Shown here: positions 34,680 through 44,033 of the stretch, piece after piece
Position numbering within the stretch: the first letter of the stretch is position 1
Layout of the letters: each line of letters begins with the position of its first letter
Assembly: GCA_015075275.1 (NCBI GenBank)
Contig: JABTUU010000002.1
Span: 1-64,000 of the forward strand
Source: Anaerolineales bacterium
GTDB taxonomy: Bacteria; Chloroflexota; Anaerolineae; Anaerolineales; Villigracilaceae
DNA: 64,000 bases
Direction: 5' to 3'
Translations under genes and position numbers: made by a program
Notes under the pieces: generated by a model
Database searches by the model: none
What the model was told of the DNA's origin: nothing
What the model saw: only the letters and a program-made list of their open reading frames with translations

Positions 34680-34770
34680 TACAATTACTCCTAACCTCTT
34701 CTTTCAAAAACCGAAGTATTAATTATACACGCACTGCATTCTTTCGTCTAGCCAATTTGCCCGCGCCGGA

Positions 34771-35541
34771 TCATAGGGCAGTCAGGATGAGGGGTTCTCC
34801 TTCGGTGACGGCTACCGTATGTTCAAAGTGCGCCGTCAATGATCCATCCGCCGACACAACCGTCCACTGGTCTGACAGCACACGCGTCTCCGCCGTGCCG
34901 ATCAATACCATCGGTTCAATGGCGATCGTCATACCGGGCTTTAGCGGCATTCCGCTTCCAGTCTTGCCGTAATTCGGCAGTTGCGGTCCTTCATGCATCT
35001 GCCGTCCTACGCCGTGCCCCGTATATTCACGGGTGACGTAGTAACCGCGGCTTTCCACATAATTTTGTATCGCCGCAGAGACGTCGCCAGTCCGATTGCC
35101 GACTCGCATTTGTGCGATGCCAGCGCGCAACGCCTCTTCTGTGACGTTCAACAGGTTCTGCGCTTCGGGCGAGATCGCTCCCACCCCGGCAGTAAACGCC
35201 GAATCGCCTACGAACCCGCCCAAAATCGCGCCGCAATCAATTGAAACGATATCGCCCTCTTTAAGGATCCGCTTCTTACTCGGAATCCCATGGACGAGTT
35301 GTTGATTGACGCTAGTCGTGATCGAGGCTGGGAACGGAGGGTATCCGTAGCCTTTGAACGGCGACACGCTATTGTGTTTCTTCAGCGCTTCCTCAGCAGC
35401 CGCGTTGAGATCGGCGGTAGAAACACCCGGTTTTAAAAGATCTTTTACAGTCGCCAACACTTCTGCATTGACGCGCCCCGCTTCGCGCATAATTTCTAAC
35501 TCGGCGGCGCTTTTGATGTGAATTTGGCGAGCCCAACTCAT
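34771..35541 (-). CDS. map: Methionine aminopeptidase, type I
   Basis: Map removes the first methionine from new proteins. The 256 residues show the five dinuclear metal ligands in SIDCGAILGGFVGDSA (two aspartates), GHGVGRQMHE (His), IEPMVL (Glu) and EHTVAV (Glu). Another conserved block is VNQQLVHGIPSKK. Its start overlaps the adk stop by 4 bases, so the two are translationally coupled. Confidence 0.97.
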   Translation of the reverse strand: MSWARQIHIKSAAELEIMREAGRVNAEVLATVKDLLKPGVSTADLNAAAEEALKKHNSVSPFKGYGYPPFPASITTSVNQQLVHGIPSKKRILKEGDIVSIDCGAILGGFVGDSAFTAGVGAISPEAQNLLNVTEEALRAGIAQMRVGNRTGDVSAAIQNYVESRGYYVTREYTGHGVGRQMHEGPQLPNYGKTGSGMPLKPGMTIAIEPMVLIGTAETRVLSDQWTVVSADGSLTAHFEHTVAVTEGEPLILTAL

Positions 35542-36194
35542 GATTCGTTCTTCAAGGCGTCCATCAGTTCTTGCGTCACTCGCTCAATGGACTGCATACC
35601 GTTAATTTCGACCAGTTTACCAAGTTCGCGGTAATGCGCGATTAATGGCGTAGTTTGTTCCATATAGACCACGATCCGATATTTGACCGTCTCCGCTTTA
35701 TCGTCGTCGCGCTGATACAACTCGGAGCCGTCGAAATCGCAAACGCCTGATTCTTTAGGCGGGCTGAATTTCTCATTAAAGATATGCCCGCTCGCCCGGC
35801 ACGTCCAGCGTCCGCCCAAGCGATCTACCAACACGTCTTGTTGGGCGTTAATGAGCGGCACGACGTTAACTTGCCCGTTGAAACCGCTCAGCATTACTTC
35901 AAGCGCTTCCGCTTGCGCCGGAGTGCGGGGAAATCCGTCGAGGATAGCGCCCGCTTTACAGTCTGGGCGACTGAGCCGGTCTTTGATCATTGCGATCGTT
36001 ACATCATCCGGCACAAGGTCGCCCTTGTTCATATACGTTTGGGCAAGTTTGCCCAACTCCGTTTGTTTTTTAATGTTCTCACGGAACAAATCGCCCGAGG
36101 AGATATGGGCGAGCCCCGTACGGCGCGACAAACGACTCGCTTGCGTTCCTTTGCCGACGCCCGGCGGACCTAGAAGGACGATGTATTTCGCCAT
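35538..36194 (-). CDS. adk: Adenylate kinase
   Basis: Adk interconverts ATP + AMP and two ADP. The 218 residues have the P-loop LGPPGVGKGTQASRLS and the long LID. In the LID, WTCRASGHIF and GVCDFDGSELYQR give Cys-Ser and Cys-Asp at the four positions that often form a Cys4 or Cys3-Asp zinc site, so one zinc ligand is replaced and the site may be structural only. The gene lies between secY and map, the common spc-cluster order. Confidence 0.97.
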   Translation of the reverse strand: MAKYIVLLGPPGVGKGTQASRLSRRTGLAHISSGDLFRENIKKQTELGKLAQTYMNKGDLVPDDVTIAMIKDRLSRPDCKAGAILDGFPRTPAQAEALEVMLSGFNGQVNVVPLINAQQDVLVDRLGGRWTCRASGHIFNEKFSPPKESGVCDFDGSELYQRDDDKAETVKYRIVVYMEQTTPLIAHYRELGKLVEINGMQSIERVTQELMDALKNES

Positions 36195-36202
36195 GCGCCT
36201 TC

Positions 36203-37576
36203 CTAACTAATGAGCAGTTTTTCCTGATAGCCGTGCAATTTCAGCTCGGCTTCAATGTTCATGAACAGGTCGCGAACAACGCCAACCACAATTAAGAGCC
36301 CGGAAGAGGAAACCAGGAATAGACCTGCGTTGCTTCCCGCCGCCGGCAAAATTAACTGCAACAAGAATGGCATGATCGCAACCGCTCCAAGCAACAGCGC
36401 GCCCGGAAGCGTGATGCGGCTCTGAATGCGACTCAAGTACCGCTGCGTCGCCGCGCCTTCCGGCACGCCGGGAATTTGCGCGCGCTGACGTTTGAGGTTT
36501 TCGCCGTAGTTTTGTTGGTCGAAAAGCACCGTCGTGTAGAAATAGGTGAACGTAACGACCATGAAGAAATACAATGTCCAGTATCCCCACGATCCGCTTC
36601 CCGTTTGATTGAAGAAAAGCGTAACGCTTGTCGCAAAATCGCTCACCCACTTCGTTTCAGAAGAGATGAAGTAACTTGCCACAATAGCGGGAAATTGTAG
36701 GAGCGCGCCTGCGAAAATCAGCGGAATCATGCCGGCGAGGTTTACCATCAGAGGCAGGAACGGCTGGGGCGTGCGCACCGACCGGCCGCGCTGTATCGCG
36801 TAAAAAACATGGCTCTTCTGCGCGAACATGATGGGCACATTGCGCCGTCCTTGCTGCACGTAGACAATGGCAACCACAGTAATGAGGATCACAATCAGCA
36901 TAGCGGTTAATAACACCCAACGGTTCTGCTCGTCCAACAAGAGGGTTTGCACGTTGCGAGGAATTTCCGCGACAATGCCTGCAAAGATGATCAGCGATAA
37001 GCCTTGCCCGCGTACGCCATATTCCGAGATCAGTTCGCCAAGCCAGATGGCAAACATTGTGCCTGCCGTCATAACCAACAACGTGGTCACCGACGGAAGC
37101 CATAAATTCCCGCTAAAGCCAAATGGAAGGATGGGTTGCGCGGCGAGCGAGTTAAAGATATTAATCTGTCCAATCGCCGAAAGCGCCGCCATAGGGACAG
37201 TCAGATAATAGGTCCATTTCTCCATCCATTGACGACCTTCGCGCGGGTCTTCCTCCATGCGTTTTTGCAATGAAGGAATAATCGGGATCAACAGTTGTAA
37301 GATAATTTGAGCGGTAATGTACGGATACACGCCCATGGATAACAGCGAGAAATTAGCGATCGTGCCGCCGGAGAGCATATTCAAAAATCCGATAAAGCCG
37401 CCTTGGGCGGCTTGCGATTGGAAGAAAGCCGTCAACGCCTCACGGTTTACGCCCGGCGCAGGCACGTTCGCCGCCACGCGAAACAGCAACAACAGCCCGA
37501 CTGTAACTAACAGTTTTCGGCGGATGTCTTCCGATTTCCACAGGTATCTCCAAGCGGATGGTTTCTTTTCAGCCAT
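36203..37576 (-). CDS. secY: Protein translocase channel subunit SecY
   Basis: SecY forms the membrane channel of the general secretion system. The 457 residues have about ten helices, with LLFRVAANVPAPGVN after helix 1, GGTIANFSLLSMGVYPYITA in the plug/helix 2 region, EDPREGRQWMEKWTYYLT and the FAQKSHVFYAIQRGRS cytoplasmic loop that binds SecA or the ribosome. The C-terminal PGALLLGAVAIMPFL and KLHGYQEKLL fit the family. It follows rplO by 22 bases. Confidence 0.97.
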   Translation of the reverse strand: MAEKKPSAWRYLWKSEDIRRKLLVTVGLLLLFRVAANVPAPGVNREALTAFFQSQAAQGGFIGFLNMLSGGTIANFSLLSMGVYPYITAQIILQLLIPIIPSLQKRMEEDPREGRQWMEKWTYYLTVPMAALSAIGQINIFNSLAAQPILPFGFSGNLWLPSVTTLLVMTAGTMFAIWLGELISEYGVRGQGLSLIIFAGIVAEIPRNVQTLLLDEQNRWVLLTAMLIVILITVVAIVYVQQGRRNVPIMFAQKSHVFYAIQRGRSVRTPQPFLPLMVNLAGMIPLIFAGALLQFPAIVASYFISSETKWVSDFATSVTLFFNQTGSGSWGYWTLYFFMVVTFTYFYTTVLFDQQNYGENLKRQRAQIPGVPEGAATQRYLSRIQSRITLPGALLLGAVAIMPFLLQLILPAAGSNAGLFLVSSSGLLIVVGVVRDLFMNIEAELKLHGYQEKLLIS

Positions 37577-37598
37577 AATGCAATATCTCTCGTTTCGC

Positions 37599-38057
37599 TT
37601 AAGGAACGATCAATTCGACGCTTCCGCCGGCTTTTTCGATTTTTATTTTCGCGCTTGCGCTAACGCGATGCGCTCGAACTTTCAGTTCCACGCCGACCTC
37701 GCCGCGTCCTAAAATCACGATCGGGTTTCTCGAGTCGCGCAACAGGCGGGCTTGTTCCAGCGTTTCGGGGGTCACATCTGCGCCCGCTTTGAACGCGGCA
37801 GATAATTGATCCAAATTCACTTCGTTATACGTCGCACGGCTGAGCGGGGTGAATCCCTGTCCGCGCATGAACGGCAAGCGGCGATAGAACGGAAGATTTC
37901 CGCCTTGGCGGTAGAGGTTGCCGCCTTCACCGGAGCGCGAGCCTTGTCCTTTCGTGCCGCGACCGGCGGTTTTGCCTTGTCCAGCGGAAATGCCGCGTCC
38001 GACGCGTTTTCGATCCTTTTTGGCGCCCGGGTTTGGGGCTAAATCATGAAGTTTCAT
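37599..38057 (-). CDS. rplO: 50S ribosomal protein uL15
   Basis: The 152 residues begin MKLHDLAPNPGAKKDRKRVG and include GRGISAGQGKTAGRGTKGQG, the Gly/Lys-rich L15 extension that penetrates the 23S rRNA core, then LPFYRRLPFMRGQGF. It lies 3 bases after rpmD. Confidence 0.98.
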   Translation of the reverse strand: MKLHDLAPNPGAKKDRKRVGRGISAGQGKTAGRGTKGQGSRSGEGGNLYRQGGNLPFYRRLPFMRGQGFTPLSRATYNEVNLDQLSAAFKAGADVTPETLEQARLLRDSRNPIVILGRGEVGVELKVRAHRVSASAKIKIEKAGGSVELIVP

Positions 38058-38060
38058 CGT

Positions 38061-38264
38061 TTATCCTGCGTCTTCCACTTGAACCAGATGCGCGATCTTG
38101 TTGATCATGCCGCGCACGGCTGGCGTATCGCGATGCTCAATAGTCTGTTGTAATTTGCGCAGTCCGAGCGCGCGCGCCGTTTCTTTTTGGTCTTTAGTGT
38201 AACCGATAGGGCTGCGCACCAACGTTACAAAGATCGTCTTGTCTTGAGAGTCTTTCTTAGGCAT
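38061..38264 (-). CDS. rpmD: 50S ribosomal protein uL30
   Basis: The 67-residue protein contains [20 protein letters not shown] and [20 protein letters not shown], the L30 pattern. Its start overlaps the rpsE end by 8 bases, suggesting coupled translation. Slight N-terminal extension relative to typical 60-residue forms. Confidence 0.97.
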   Translation of the reverse strand: MPKKDSQDKTIFVTLVRSPIGYTKDQKETARALGLRKLQQTIEHRDTPAVRGMINKIAHLVQVEDAG

Positions 38265-38802
38265 GTTGCTTCCTCCGCTCCCAGAACGGCTTCAACTCAT
38301 TCACGTTTTTGCCGCGTCGAGCGGCTTCCACATGCGGTTGTTTCAACTGTTCAAGCGCGTCAAATGTGGCTAAGACGACGTTCAAGACGTTCGCGCTGCC
38401 TTGCGACTTGGTGAGAATGTCGCGCACGCCAGCTACCTCGAGGACCGCGCGCACGCCGCCCGCCGCAATTACGCCGGTGCCCGGCGACGCCGGCTTAAGC
38501 ATGACTTTCGCGCCGCCAACTTTGCCCACCACCGCATGCGTGATGGTCGTTCCAGACAGGCTGACTGTTTTCATCGCTTTGCGAGCGCGGCTAGACGCTT
38601 TACGCATCGCATCCGGCACGGCGTTGGCTTTACCCACGCCCATCGAGATGTTTCCTTGTTTATCGCCGACCACGACCGTTACGCGAAAACGAAAGCGACG
38701 CCCGCCTTTAACTACTTTCGCTACGCGGGCAATCTCGATCACGCGCTCTTCGAATTGGTCTTGATCTTCAAAATTCTGTTGATTTTTATTGTATTCTGCC
38801 AT
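38257..38802 (-). CDS. rpsE: 30S ribosomal protein uS5
   Basis: The 181 residues include [35 protein letters not shown] and [19 protein letters not shown], the two S5 domains. The N-terminal 15-20 residues ([16 protein letters not shown]) are an acidic, Gln-rich tail. S5 takes part in decoding accuracy; no unusual residue was noted in the loop near GGR. Confidence 0.98.
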   Translation of the reverse strand: MAEYNKNQQNFEDQDQFEERVIEIARVAKVVKGGRRFRFRVTVVVGDKQGNISMGVGKANAVPDAMRKASSRARKAMKTVSLSGTTITHAVVGKVGGAKVMLKPASPGTGVIAAGGVRAVLEVAGVRDILTKSQGSANVLNVVLATFDALEQLKQPHVEAARRGKNVNELKPFWERRKQHA

Positions 38803-38820
38803 TTACTGCTCCACGAAAGA

Positions 38821-39186
38821 CTAAAACTGCAAGCCGTTTTCACGCGCGCCGTCAGCCAGCGCTTTCACGCGGCCTACATAACGGAAACCGCCGCGATCAA
38901 ACACAACCGAGGAGATGCCTTTGCTCTTGGCGCGTTCAGCAATCGCCTGCCCGACTAATTTCGCCTGCTCAGATTTTTTCATGCCTTTTGCTTTTTCGCG
39001 CAGATCGCGATCCACCGTCGAGGCGGAAACAAGCGTGTGTCCTGCACTGTCGTCAATGACTTGTGCGTAAATCGCAAAGAGGCTTTTATAGACGTTCAAA
39101 CGCGGGCGCACCGTTGTGCCAGTCACGTTCTTTCTCACGCGCGCATGACGACGCACGCGAGCGGCAGCACGAGTATTTTTTGCCAT
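38821..39186 (-). CDS. rplR: 50S ribosomal protein uL18
   Basis: The 121 residues include [38 protein letters not shown] and the end [20 protein letters not shown]. This is the L18 pattern, a 5S rRNA binder. It lies 18 bases before rpsE and 3 after rplF. Confidence 0.98.
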   Translation of the reverse strand: MAKNTRAAARVRRHARVRKNVTGTTVRPRLNVYKSLFAIYAQVIDDSAGHTLVSASTVDRDLREKAKGMKKSEQAKLVGQAIAERAKSKGISSVVFDRGGFRYVGRVKALADGARENGLQF

Positions 39187-39189
39187 GGT

Positions 39190-39738
39190 TTACTTCGCTC
39201 CTTTCGCAGCTTTACCAGCCTTGCGCCTAACTTTTTCGCCCAGGTAGCGAATGCCTTTACCGTGATACGGTTCTGGCGGGCGCACGCCGCGAATCTCCGA
39301 CGCGGTTTGACCGACAACTTCGCGGTCGTACCCCATCACTTTGATCTGACGCGTCTTCTGGTCTACTTCAAACGAGACGCCCTCCGGCGCCTCCACCTTG
39401 ACGGGATGAGAATAACCGACGTACAACATCAGCGCTTTGCCGTCCATTTCGGCGCGGTAACCCACGCCTTCCACCGCCAATGTCACTACGAAACCGACGC
39501 TCACGCCATGCACCATGTTGGCGATCAGCGCGCGGGTCGTGCCATGCAAAGCGCGTTCAACAGGATGGTTCGATTGGCGCTTCACAATCACCTGCCCATC
39601 CTCCATCGAAATTGAAATATGCGGGGAGAACGCGCGCTTAAGTTCGCCTTTCGGTCCTTTGACGTGGACATTCGAGCCTTGCACGTTAACTTGTACGCCG
39701 CTCGGAATTTCCACGGGTAATCGTCCAATACGAGACAC
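39190..39738 (-). CDS. rplF: 50S ribosomal protein uL6
   Basis: The 182-residue protein begins MSRIGRLPVEIPSGVQVNVQ and contains GVGYRAEMDGKALMLYVGYS and VRPPEPYHGKGIRYLGEKVR, the conserved C-terminal RNA-contact segment near the sarcin-ricin loop. Normal length, 15 bases after rpsH. Confidence 0.98.
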   Translation of the reverse strand: MSRIGRLPVEIPSGVQVNVQGSNVHVKGPKGELKRAFSPHISISMEDGQVIVKRQSNHPVERALHGTTRALIANMVHGVSVGFVVTLAVEGVGYRAEMDGKALMLYVGYSHPVKVEAPEGVSFEVDQKTRQIKVMGYDREVVGQTASEIRGVRPPEPYHGKGIRYLGEKVRRKAGKAAKGAK

Positions 39739-39753
39739 TACAACCTCCTGCCT

Positions 39754-40167
39754 TTACCAAACTTTGCAGAGAATTTCGCCGCCCACGCCAAGTTGCCTCG
39801 CGCGCGCGCCGGTCATTACGCCCTTAGGCGTTGAGAGGATCGCAACGCCGATCCCAGACAGCACCCAGGGGATATCTTGTTTTCGCGTATATACGCGGCG
39901 GCCAGGCTTGCTCACGCGCTCCAGTCCGGAAATGACCGGGCGCTTCTCCCTTCGTTCGCCGACGTATTTAATCTTCAAGCGCAAAGTCTTCTGCGCCGCC
40001 TGTTCGCCTTCCACCACTTCAAAACTTTCGAGAAACCCTTCATCTTTGAGGATTCGAGCGATCTCTACTTTAAGTTTGCTGTTAGGCATTGCCGTAAGCG
40101 CGTGCCCCGCCATAGCAGCGTTGCGGACGCGGGTTAACATATCGGCGATTGGGTCATTAATGGTCAT
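39754..40167 (-). CDS. rpsH: 30S ribosomal protein uS8
   Basis: The 137 residues include NDPIADMLTRVRNAAMAGH at the start and TRKQDIPWVLSGIGVAILST with GVMTGARARQLGVGGEILC at the end, matching S8, a central 16S rRNA assembly protein that is an operon regulator in some bacteria. It follows rpsN by 17 bases. Confidence 0.98.
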   Translation of the reverse strand: MTINDPIADMLTRVRNAAMAGHALTAMPNSKLKVEIARILKDEGFLESFEVVEGEQAAQKTLRLKIKYVGERREKRPVISGLERVSKPGRRVYTRKQDIPWVLSGIGVAILSTPKGVMTGARARQLGVGGEILCKVW

Positions 40168-40184
40168 AAGTCACCTCGCTCCTG

Positions 40185-40367
40185 TTACCACGACGCCTTA
40201 GTCACGCCGGGAATTTTTCCCTGCAGCGCCAGCTCGCGAAAACAAATCCGGCACAACCCAAAGCGGCGGATATAGCCGCGCGGGCGTCCGCAGCGGACGC
40301 AACGATTCCGAACCTGCGTTGGGTGAGCCCGTCGGGCTTCTCGATACTGCATACATTTCTTTGCCAT
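40185..40367 (-). CDS. rpsN: 30S ribosomal protein uS14, zinc (type Z)
   Basis: The short 60-residue form has Cys 23, 26, 39 and 42 (RCVRCG and LCRICF), the zinc knuckle of type-Z S14, rather than the longer zinc-free form. It ends [10 protein letters not shown], as usual. Position between rplE and rpsH is standard. Confidence 0.98.
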   Translation of the reverse strand: MAKKCMQYREARRAHPTQVRNRCVRCGRPRGYIRRFGLCRICFRELALQGKIPGVTKASW

Positions 40368-40370
40368 AAG

Positions 40371-40919
40371 TTACGCATCCTTCTTGTCGAACGGCATGCC
40401 GAGCAATTGCAACATTGCGCGCGCCTGATTATCGTCGCTCGCGGTGGTCACAATAGTGACTTCCATCCCGCGCAGTTTATCAATCTTGTCGTATTCAATT
40501 TCCGGAAAGATCAATTGATCTTTCAAGCCAAGCGTATAGTTGCCTCTGCCGTCGAAGGCATTGGCGGATATGCCGTGAAAATCACGCACACGCGGAAGCG
40601 CAGTGGACATCAGACGGTCAAGGAACGCCCACATGCGATCGCCGCGCAAGGTCACTTTAGTTCCGATAACGCGTCCTTCGCGCAACTTAAAGTTCGCAAT
40701 ACTCTTACGCGCCTTCGTCATGACCGGCTTCTGTCCCGCAATGATGGTCAAATCGTTCGCGGCAGCTTCAAGACCTTTCGAATTATCCATCTCCTCGCCC
40801 AAGCCGATATTAATTACGACTTTCGAGACGCGTGGCACTTGCATGATGTTCCCGTATCCAAAGGACTTCCGCAAAGCCGGGACGACTTCGCCGTTATATT
40901 TTTCCTGCAATCTGTTCAT
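40371..40919 (-). CDS. rplE: 50S ribosomal protein uL5
   Basis: The 182 residues contain [31 protein letters not shown] and the C-terminal [20 protein letters not shown]5 binds 5S rRNA and touches the P-site tRNA. The next gene, rpsN, starts 3 bases after its stop. Confidence 0.98.
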   Translation of the reverse strand: MNRLQEKYNGEVVPALRKSFGYGNIMQVPRVSKVVINIGLGEEMDNSKGLEAAANDLTIIAGQKPVMTKARKSIANFKLREGRVIGTKVTLRGDRMWAFLDRLMSTALPRVRDFHGISANAFDGRGNYTLGLKDQLIFPEIEYDKIDKLRGMEVTIVTTASDDNQARAMLQLLGMPFDKKDA

Positions 40920-40937
40920 CGCTCAATCACTCCGCGG

Positions 40938-41270
40938 CTAATCTATAAAAGCCTGGCATTTTTTGCATACGCGGCGCGCGCCGTCGTTATCGCGCTGCAC
41001 GCCGACGCGAGTAGCCGCTTTGCACGTCGGACAAACCAGCATCACCTTCGAAATATCCATCGGATTCTCAAATTGGATGCGTCCCGGGTTAATGCTGCGT
41101 CCAGCCTGCGTCTGCACTTGTTTCTGGTGTTTGGTGCGAACGTTTACGCCCTGCACCACCACGCGCCGATCTTTGATCAACACGTTGATCACTTCGCCGC
41201 GTTTTCCTTTATCTTCAAGGCGTCCGCTGATCACTTCAACGGTGTCGCCTTTGCGAATCTTCACATTCAT
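40938..41270 (-). CDS. rplX: 50S ribosomal protein uL24 with zinc-type C-terminus
   Basis: The 110-residue protein has a KOW motif start ([20 protein letters not shown]). Its C-terminal third has four cysteines ([11 protein letters not shown] and [10 protein letters not shown]) that would form a zinc knuckle, found in a subset of bacterial L24. It initiates 23S assembly. It lies 18 bases after rplN. Confidence 0.97.
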   Translation of the reverse strand: MNVKIRKGDTVEVISGRLEDKGKRGEVINVLIKDRRVVVQGVNVRTKHQKQVQTQAGRSINPGRIQFENPMDISKVMLVCPTCKAATRVGVQRDNDGARRVCKKCQAFID

Positions 41271-41288
41271 ACTTTATTACTCCTGCGC

Positions 41289-41660
41289 CTACAACACTTC
41301 GGGCGCCAGCGAAACGATCTTCATGAAACCTTTTTCGCGAAGCTCTCTCGCCACTGGACCGAAGATGCGCGTGCCTTTAGGATTCACGCCATCCGCGTCT
41401 AACACAACGGCGGCATTGTCGTCAAAACGGATATACGAGCCGTCTTCTCGCCGATACTCTTTCGAACAACGGACGATGACTGCGCGCACTTTCTCGCTCT
41501 TCTTAACTCCGCCTTGCGGCGAAGCCGACTTAACCGAAGCGACCACCACGTCGCCGATCGACCCGTAGCGGCGAATTGAACCGCCAAGCACATGAATGAC
41601 CAGCAGTTCGCGGGCGCCCGAATTATCGGCGACTTTCAATCGAGACTCTTTTTGAATCAC
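41289..41660 (-). CDS. rplN: 50S ribosomal protein uL14
   Basis: The 123 residues begin [20 protein letters not shown] and include RVLG-type segments [18 protein letters not shown] and [20 protein letters not shown], then [21 protein letters not shown]14 sits at the subunit interface. It directly follows rpsQ (3 bases). Confidence 0.98.
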   Translation of the reverse strand: MIQKESRLKVADNSGARELLVIHVLGGSIRRYGSIGDVVVASVKSASPQGGVKKSEKVRAVIVRCSKEYRREDGSYIRFDDNAAVVLDADGVNPKGTRIFGPVARELREKGFMKIVSLAPEVL

Positions 41661-41663
41661 GGG

Positions 41664-41951
41664 TTACTCCTCCGTCTTCAAATCCGCGACGCCCTCGTCG
41701 GCGGTGCGCGTCTCGCGTTTGACAATAGACTCAACCACCCAGCGCTTATCGCGCGAAAGCGGTTTCGATTCGACTAGTCGCACTTCATCGCCCACTTGGC
41801 AGCCGATTTCATCGTGCGCCTTGAAGCGTTTGCTGGAGTGGACGACTTTGCGATACACCGGATGACGGAACGTGCGCGTCACTTCGACTACCACTGTTTT
41901 TGCCATTTTTGCGCTGGCGACGACGCCGATAATACGACGACGATTGTTCAT
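41664..41951 (-). CDS. rpsQ: 30S ribosomal protein uS17
   Basis: The 95 residues start with RRRIIGVVASAKMAKTVVVE and contain PVYRKVVHSSKRFKAHDE, the OB-fold of S17. A C-terminal tail of about 12 residues (TADEGVADLKTEE) extends past the usual end. The gene start overlaps the end of rpmC by 4 bases. Confidence 0.98.
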   Translation of the reverse strand: MNNRRRIIGVVASAKMAKTVVVEVTRTFRHPVYRKVVHSSKRFKAHDEIGCQVGDEVRLVESKPLSRDKRWVVESIVKRETRTADEGVADLKTEE

Positions 41952-42169
41952 GCTTCACCTTCCGTAACTTCAGATGCCTTTTGCTCGCGCAAAATGGTCA
42001 ACATACGCGCCACATCGCGTTTGATAATGCGCAATCGGTCGGTATCCGTCAACTGACCGGTGACCTGCTGAAAGCGCAACTTCATCAATTCCTCGCGCGC
42101 GTCGGCGATCTTCGTTTCGAGTTCGCCGCTCTGCAAATTTCTCAACTCTTTTGGTTTCGTCGCTTTCAT
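41948..42169 (-). CDS. rpmC: 50S ribosomal protein uL29
   Basis: The 73-residue helical protein has MKATKPKELRNLQSGELETK and MKLRFQQVTGQLTDTDRLR, standard for L29, which lies at the nascent-chain exit. Its stop overlaps the next gene start by 4 bases; rplP ends 2 bases upstream of its ATG. Confidence 0.98.
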   Translation of the reverse strand: MKATKPKELRNLQSGELETKIADAREELMKLRFQQVTGQLTDTDRLRIIKRDVARMLTILREQKASEVTEGEA

Positions 42170-42171
42170 AT

Positions 42172-42591
42172 TTATTCTCCCGCCTCATGGCGCGAAACCA
42201 CTCTGGTTTTGATCGAAAATTTATATTGCGCGTTCTTCAACGCTTGTATAGCCACAGCCGAATCCAAGCCGCTTACTTCAAACATGATGCGACCCGGTTT
42301 AACCACCGCAACATAATATTCCACATTGCCTTTGCCGGATCCCATGCGGGTCTCGGGCGGCTTATGCGTGAACGGCTTGGCGGGAAAGATGCGAATCCAC
42401 ACTTTTCCGCGCCGTTTCATTTCGCGGACGATCGTCCGACGCGCCGCTTCGATCTGCCGCGCAGTCACCCAACCGGGCTCTAATGCCTGCAAGCCGAAAT
42501 CGCCGAAACTGATTTCCGCGCCCCGCAAGGCTTTGCCTCTCATTCGTCCGCGCATTTGCTTGCGCCACTTTACACGTTTTGGCATCAACAT
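42172..42591 (-). CDS. rplP: 50S ribosomal protein uL16
   Basis: The 139 residues open [19 protein letters not shown] and include [20 protein letters not shown] and [21 protein letters not shown]16 helps place A-site tRNA. Normal length; it begins 29 bases after rpsC. Confidence 0.98.
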   Translation of the reverse strand: MLMPKRVKWRKQMRGRMRGKALRGAEISFGDFGLQALEPGWVTARQIEAARRTIVREMKRRGKVWIRIFPAKPFTHKPPETRMGSGKGNVEYYVAVVKPGRIMFEVSGLDSAVAIQALKNAQYKFSIKTRVVSRHEAGE

Positions 42592-42620
42592 AATTACTAC
42601 CTCATTCTTCGGTACGCCGC

Positions 42621-43370
42621 TTACTGGCTTACGTACACGCCTTCCGTCGTTTCGATTTTCTCTTCCGTTTCGGGTGCAGCTTCGCCTTTATACACCCACA
42701 CTTTCACGCCGATCTGACCATATGTAGTGCTCGCTTCGGCGATGGCAAAATCAACATTAGAGCGCAGCGTCTGTAAAGGCACGCGCCCTTCGCGCAGCCA
42801 TACTTCGCGCGACATTTCCGCGCCGCCCAAACGTCCGCTGACCATGATCTTGATGCCGCCCGCGCCTTGCTTGATTGCCTGTTGGATCGCGCGTTTCATA
42901 GCGCGACGATAAGCAATGCGCCGTTCGAGTTGATCGGCGATATTGAGCGCCACCAGCGTCGCATCGGTATCGGGAGAGCCGATCTCTTTAACATCCAAGT
43001 CTACTTTCCCGCCGATTAATGCTTCGAGCGCCGCGCGGATTCTCTTCACGCCTTCGCCTTTGCGTCCAATAAGAACGCCCGGCTTGGCGGTATAGATAAA
43101 AATCTTGAGTTTGCCGGGATAGCGCTCCACATCTATGCGTGAGATGCCAGCCTTGCGATTCAGCACCGTTTCCGGTAGATTCTTGCGGAGTTTTTGCACT
43201 TCGGCGTTTTTAGCGGCGCCGCCTTTGGAATCGACCCCTAACAAGAGGCTGCGAATGGCAAAATCTTGATGCAGTTGCTGGCGGTATTCCGAACCCTCGG
43301 CAAACCAGCGCCCCTGCCAGCCTTGATTGATGCCGAGCCTCATTCCAATCGGATGAACTTTACGACCCAT
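42621..43370 (-). CDS. rpsC: 30S ribosomal protein uS3
   Basis: The 249-residue protein begins [20 protein letters not shown], has a KH domain with [20 protein letters not shown], and a C-terminal domain with [20 protein letters not shown] and [13 protein letters not shown]. The last ~25 residues are an acidic tail. Helps mRNA entry. It lies 16 bases after rplV. Confidence 0.98.
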   Translation of the reverse strand: MGRKVHPIGMRLGINQGWQGRWFAEGSEYRQQLHQDFAIRSLLLGVDSKGGAAKNAEVQKLRKNLPETVLNRKAGISRIDVERYPGKLKIFIYTAKPGVLIGRKGEGVKRIRAALEALIGGKVDLDVKEIGSPDTDATLVALNIADQLERRIAYRRAMKRAIQQAIKQGAGGIKIMVSGRLGGAEMSREVWLREGRVPLQTLRSNVDFAIAEASTTYGQIGVKVWVYKGEAAPETEEKIETTEGVYVSQ

Positions 43371-43386
43371 AATTTCTCCTTAACTC

Positions 43387-43728
43387 CTACGACCCGCGCT
43401 CGCGCAGTACGACTGTGACGTGTGAACTTCGCCGAAATATCCGTTTGAAACGTCCACGCGCGCCAAATCGTCTCCACTTGCGCGTCTGCGCCTCATCGGC
43501 AAAAATCTTTGCAACGACAAGATCGTCGCGGCTTAAACCATAGTTTTCTTCAGCGCTGGCAATCGCAGAAGCAAGCAATTTGCGCACCGGTGTCGCGGCG
43601 GCTTTATTCGCAAAGCGCAGCGTCTCCAATGCTTCATTGGCTCCCTGACCGCGCACAAGGTCAACTACCAAGCGCACCTTCTGCGCAGACATAGGAAGAG
43701 ATTTTAAATGTGCCTGAATATCATGCAT
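43387..43728 (-). CDS. rplV: 50S ribosomal protein uL22
   Basis: The 113 residues include KVRLVVDLVRGQGANEALET and the long tunnel hairpin RFGARGRFKRIFRRSSHVTV, which reaches into the peptide exit tunnel near the macrolide site. The start MHDIQAHLKSLPMSAQ is acceptable, with usual length. Confidence 0.97.
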   Translation of the reverse strand: MHDIQAHLKSLPMSAQKVRLVVDLVRGQGANEALETLRFANKAAATPVRKLLASAIASAEENYGLSRDDLVVAKIFADEAQTRKWRRFGARGRFKRIFRRSSHVTVVLRERGS

Positions 43729-43743
43729 GGCTCAAATTCCTTA

Positions 43744-44016
43744 CTACGCGGCTTTCTCGCCGATTGTGTGGCCGCGGAACGTGCGCGTCGGCGCAAATTC
43801 GCCCAACCGATGACCGACCATATTCTCAGTGATATAGATCGGCACATGGCGGCGTCCGTCATGTACGGCAATGGTATGCCCAACCATTTGAGGGAAGATC
43901 ACGCTGGCGCGACTCCATGTGCGCAACACTTTCTTCTCGCCTTTCTGGTTCATGGCTTCGACTCGCTTCAACAACTTCGGTTCCACAAAGGGACCTTTTT
44001 TCAATGATCGTGACAT
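43744..44016 (-). CDS. rpsS: 30S ribosomal protein uS19
   Basis: The 90 residues start [20 protein letters not shown] and include [20 protein letters not shown] and the [20 protein letters not shown] segment. S19 is in the head next to S13. Normal length and place after rplB. Confidence 0.98.
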   Translation of the reverse strand: MSRSLKKGPFVEPKLLKRVEAMNQKGEKKVLRTWSRASVIFPQMVGHTIAVHDGRRHVPIYITENMVGHRLGEFAPTRTFRGHTIGEKAA

Positions 44017-44033
44017 GCCTACCTCAAATCCAA

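Noticed and set aside
40323-41402. Open frame of 359 codons on the plus strand across rpsN, rplE and rplX
   Set aside because: It runs antisense across three conserved ribosomal genes and has no recognisable family.
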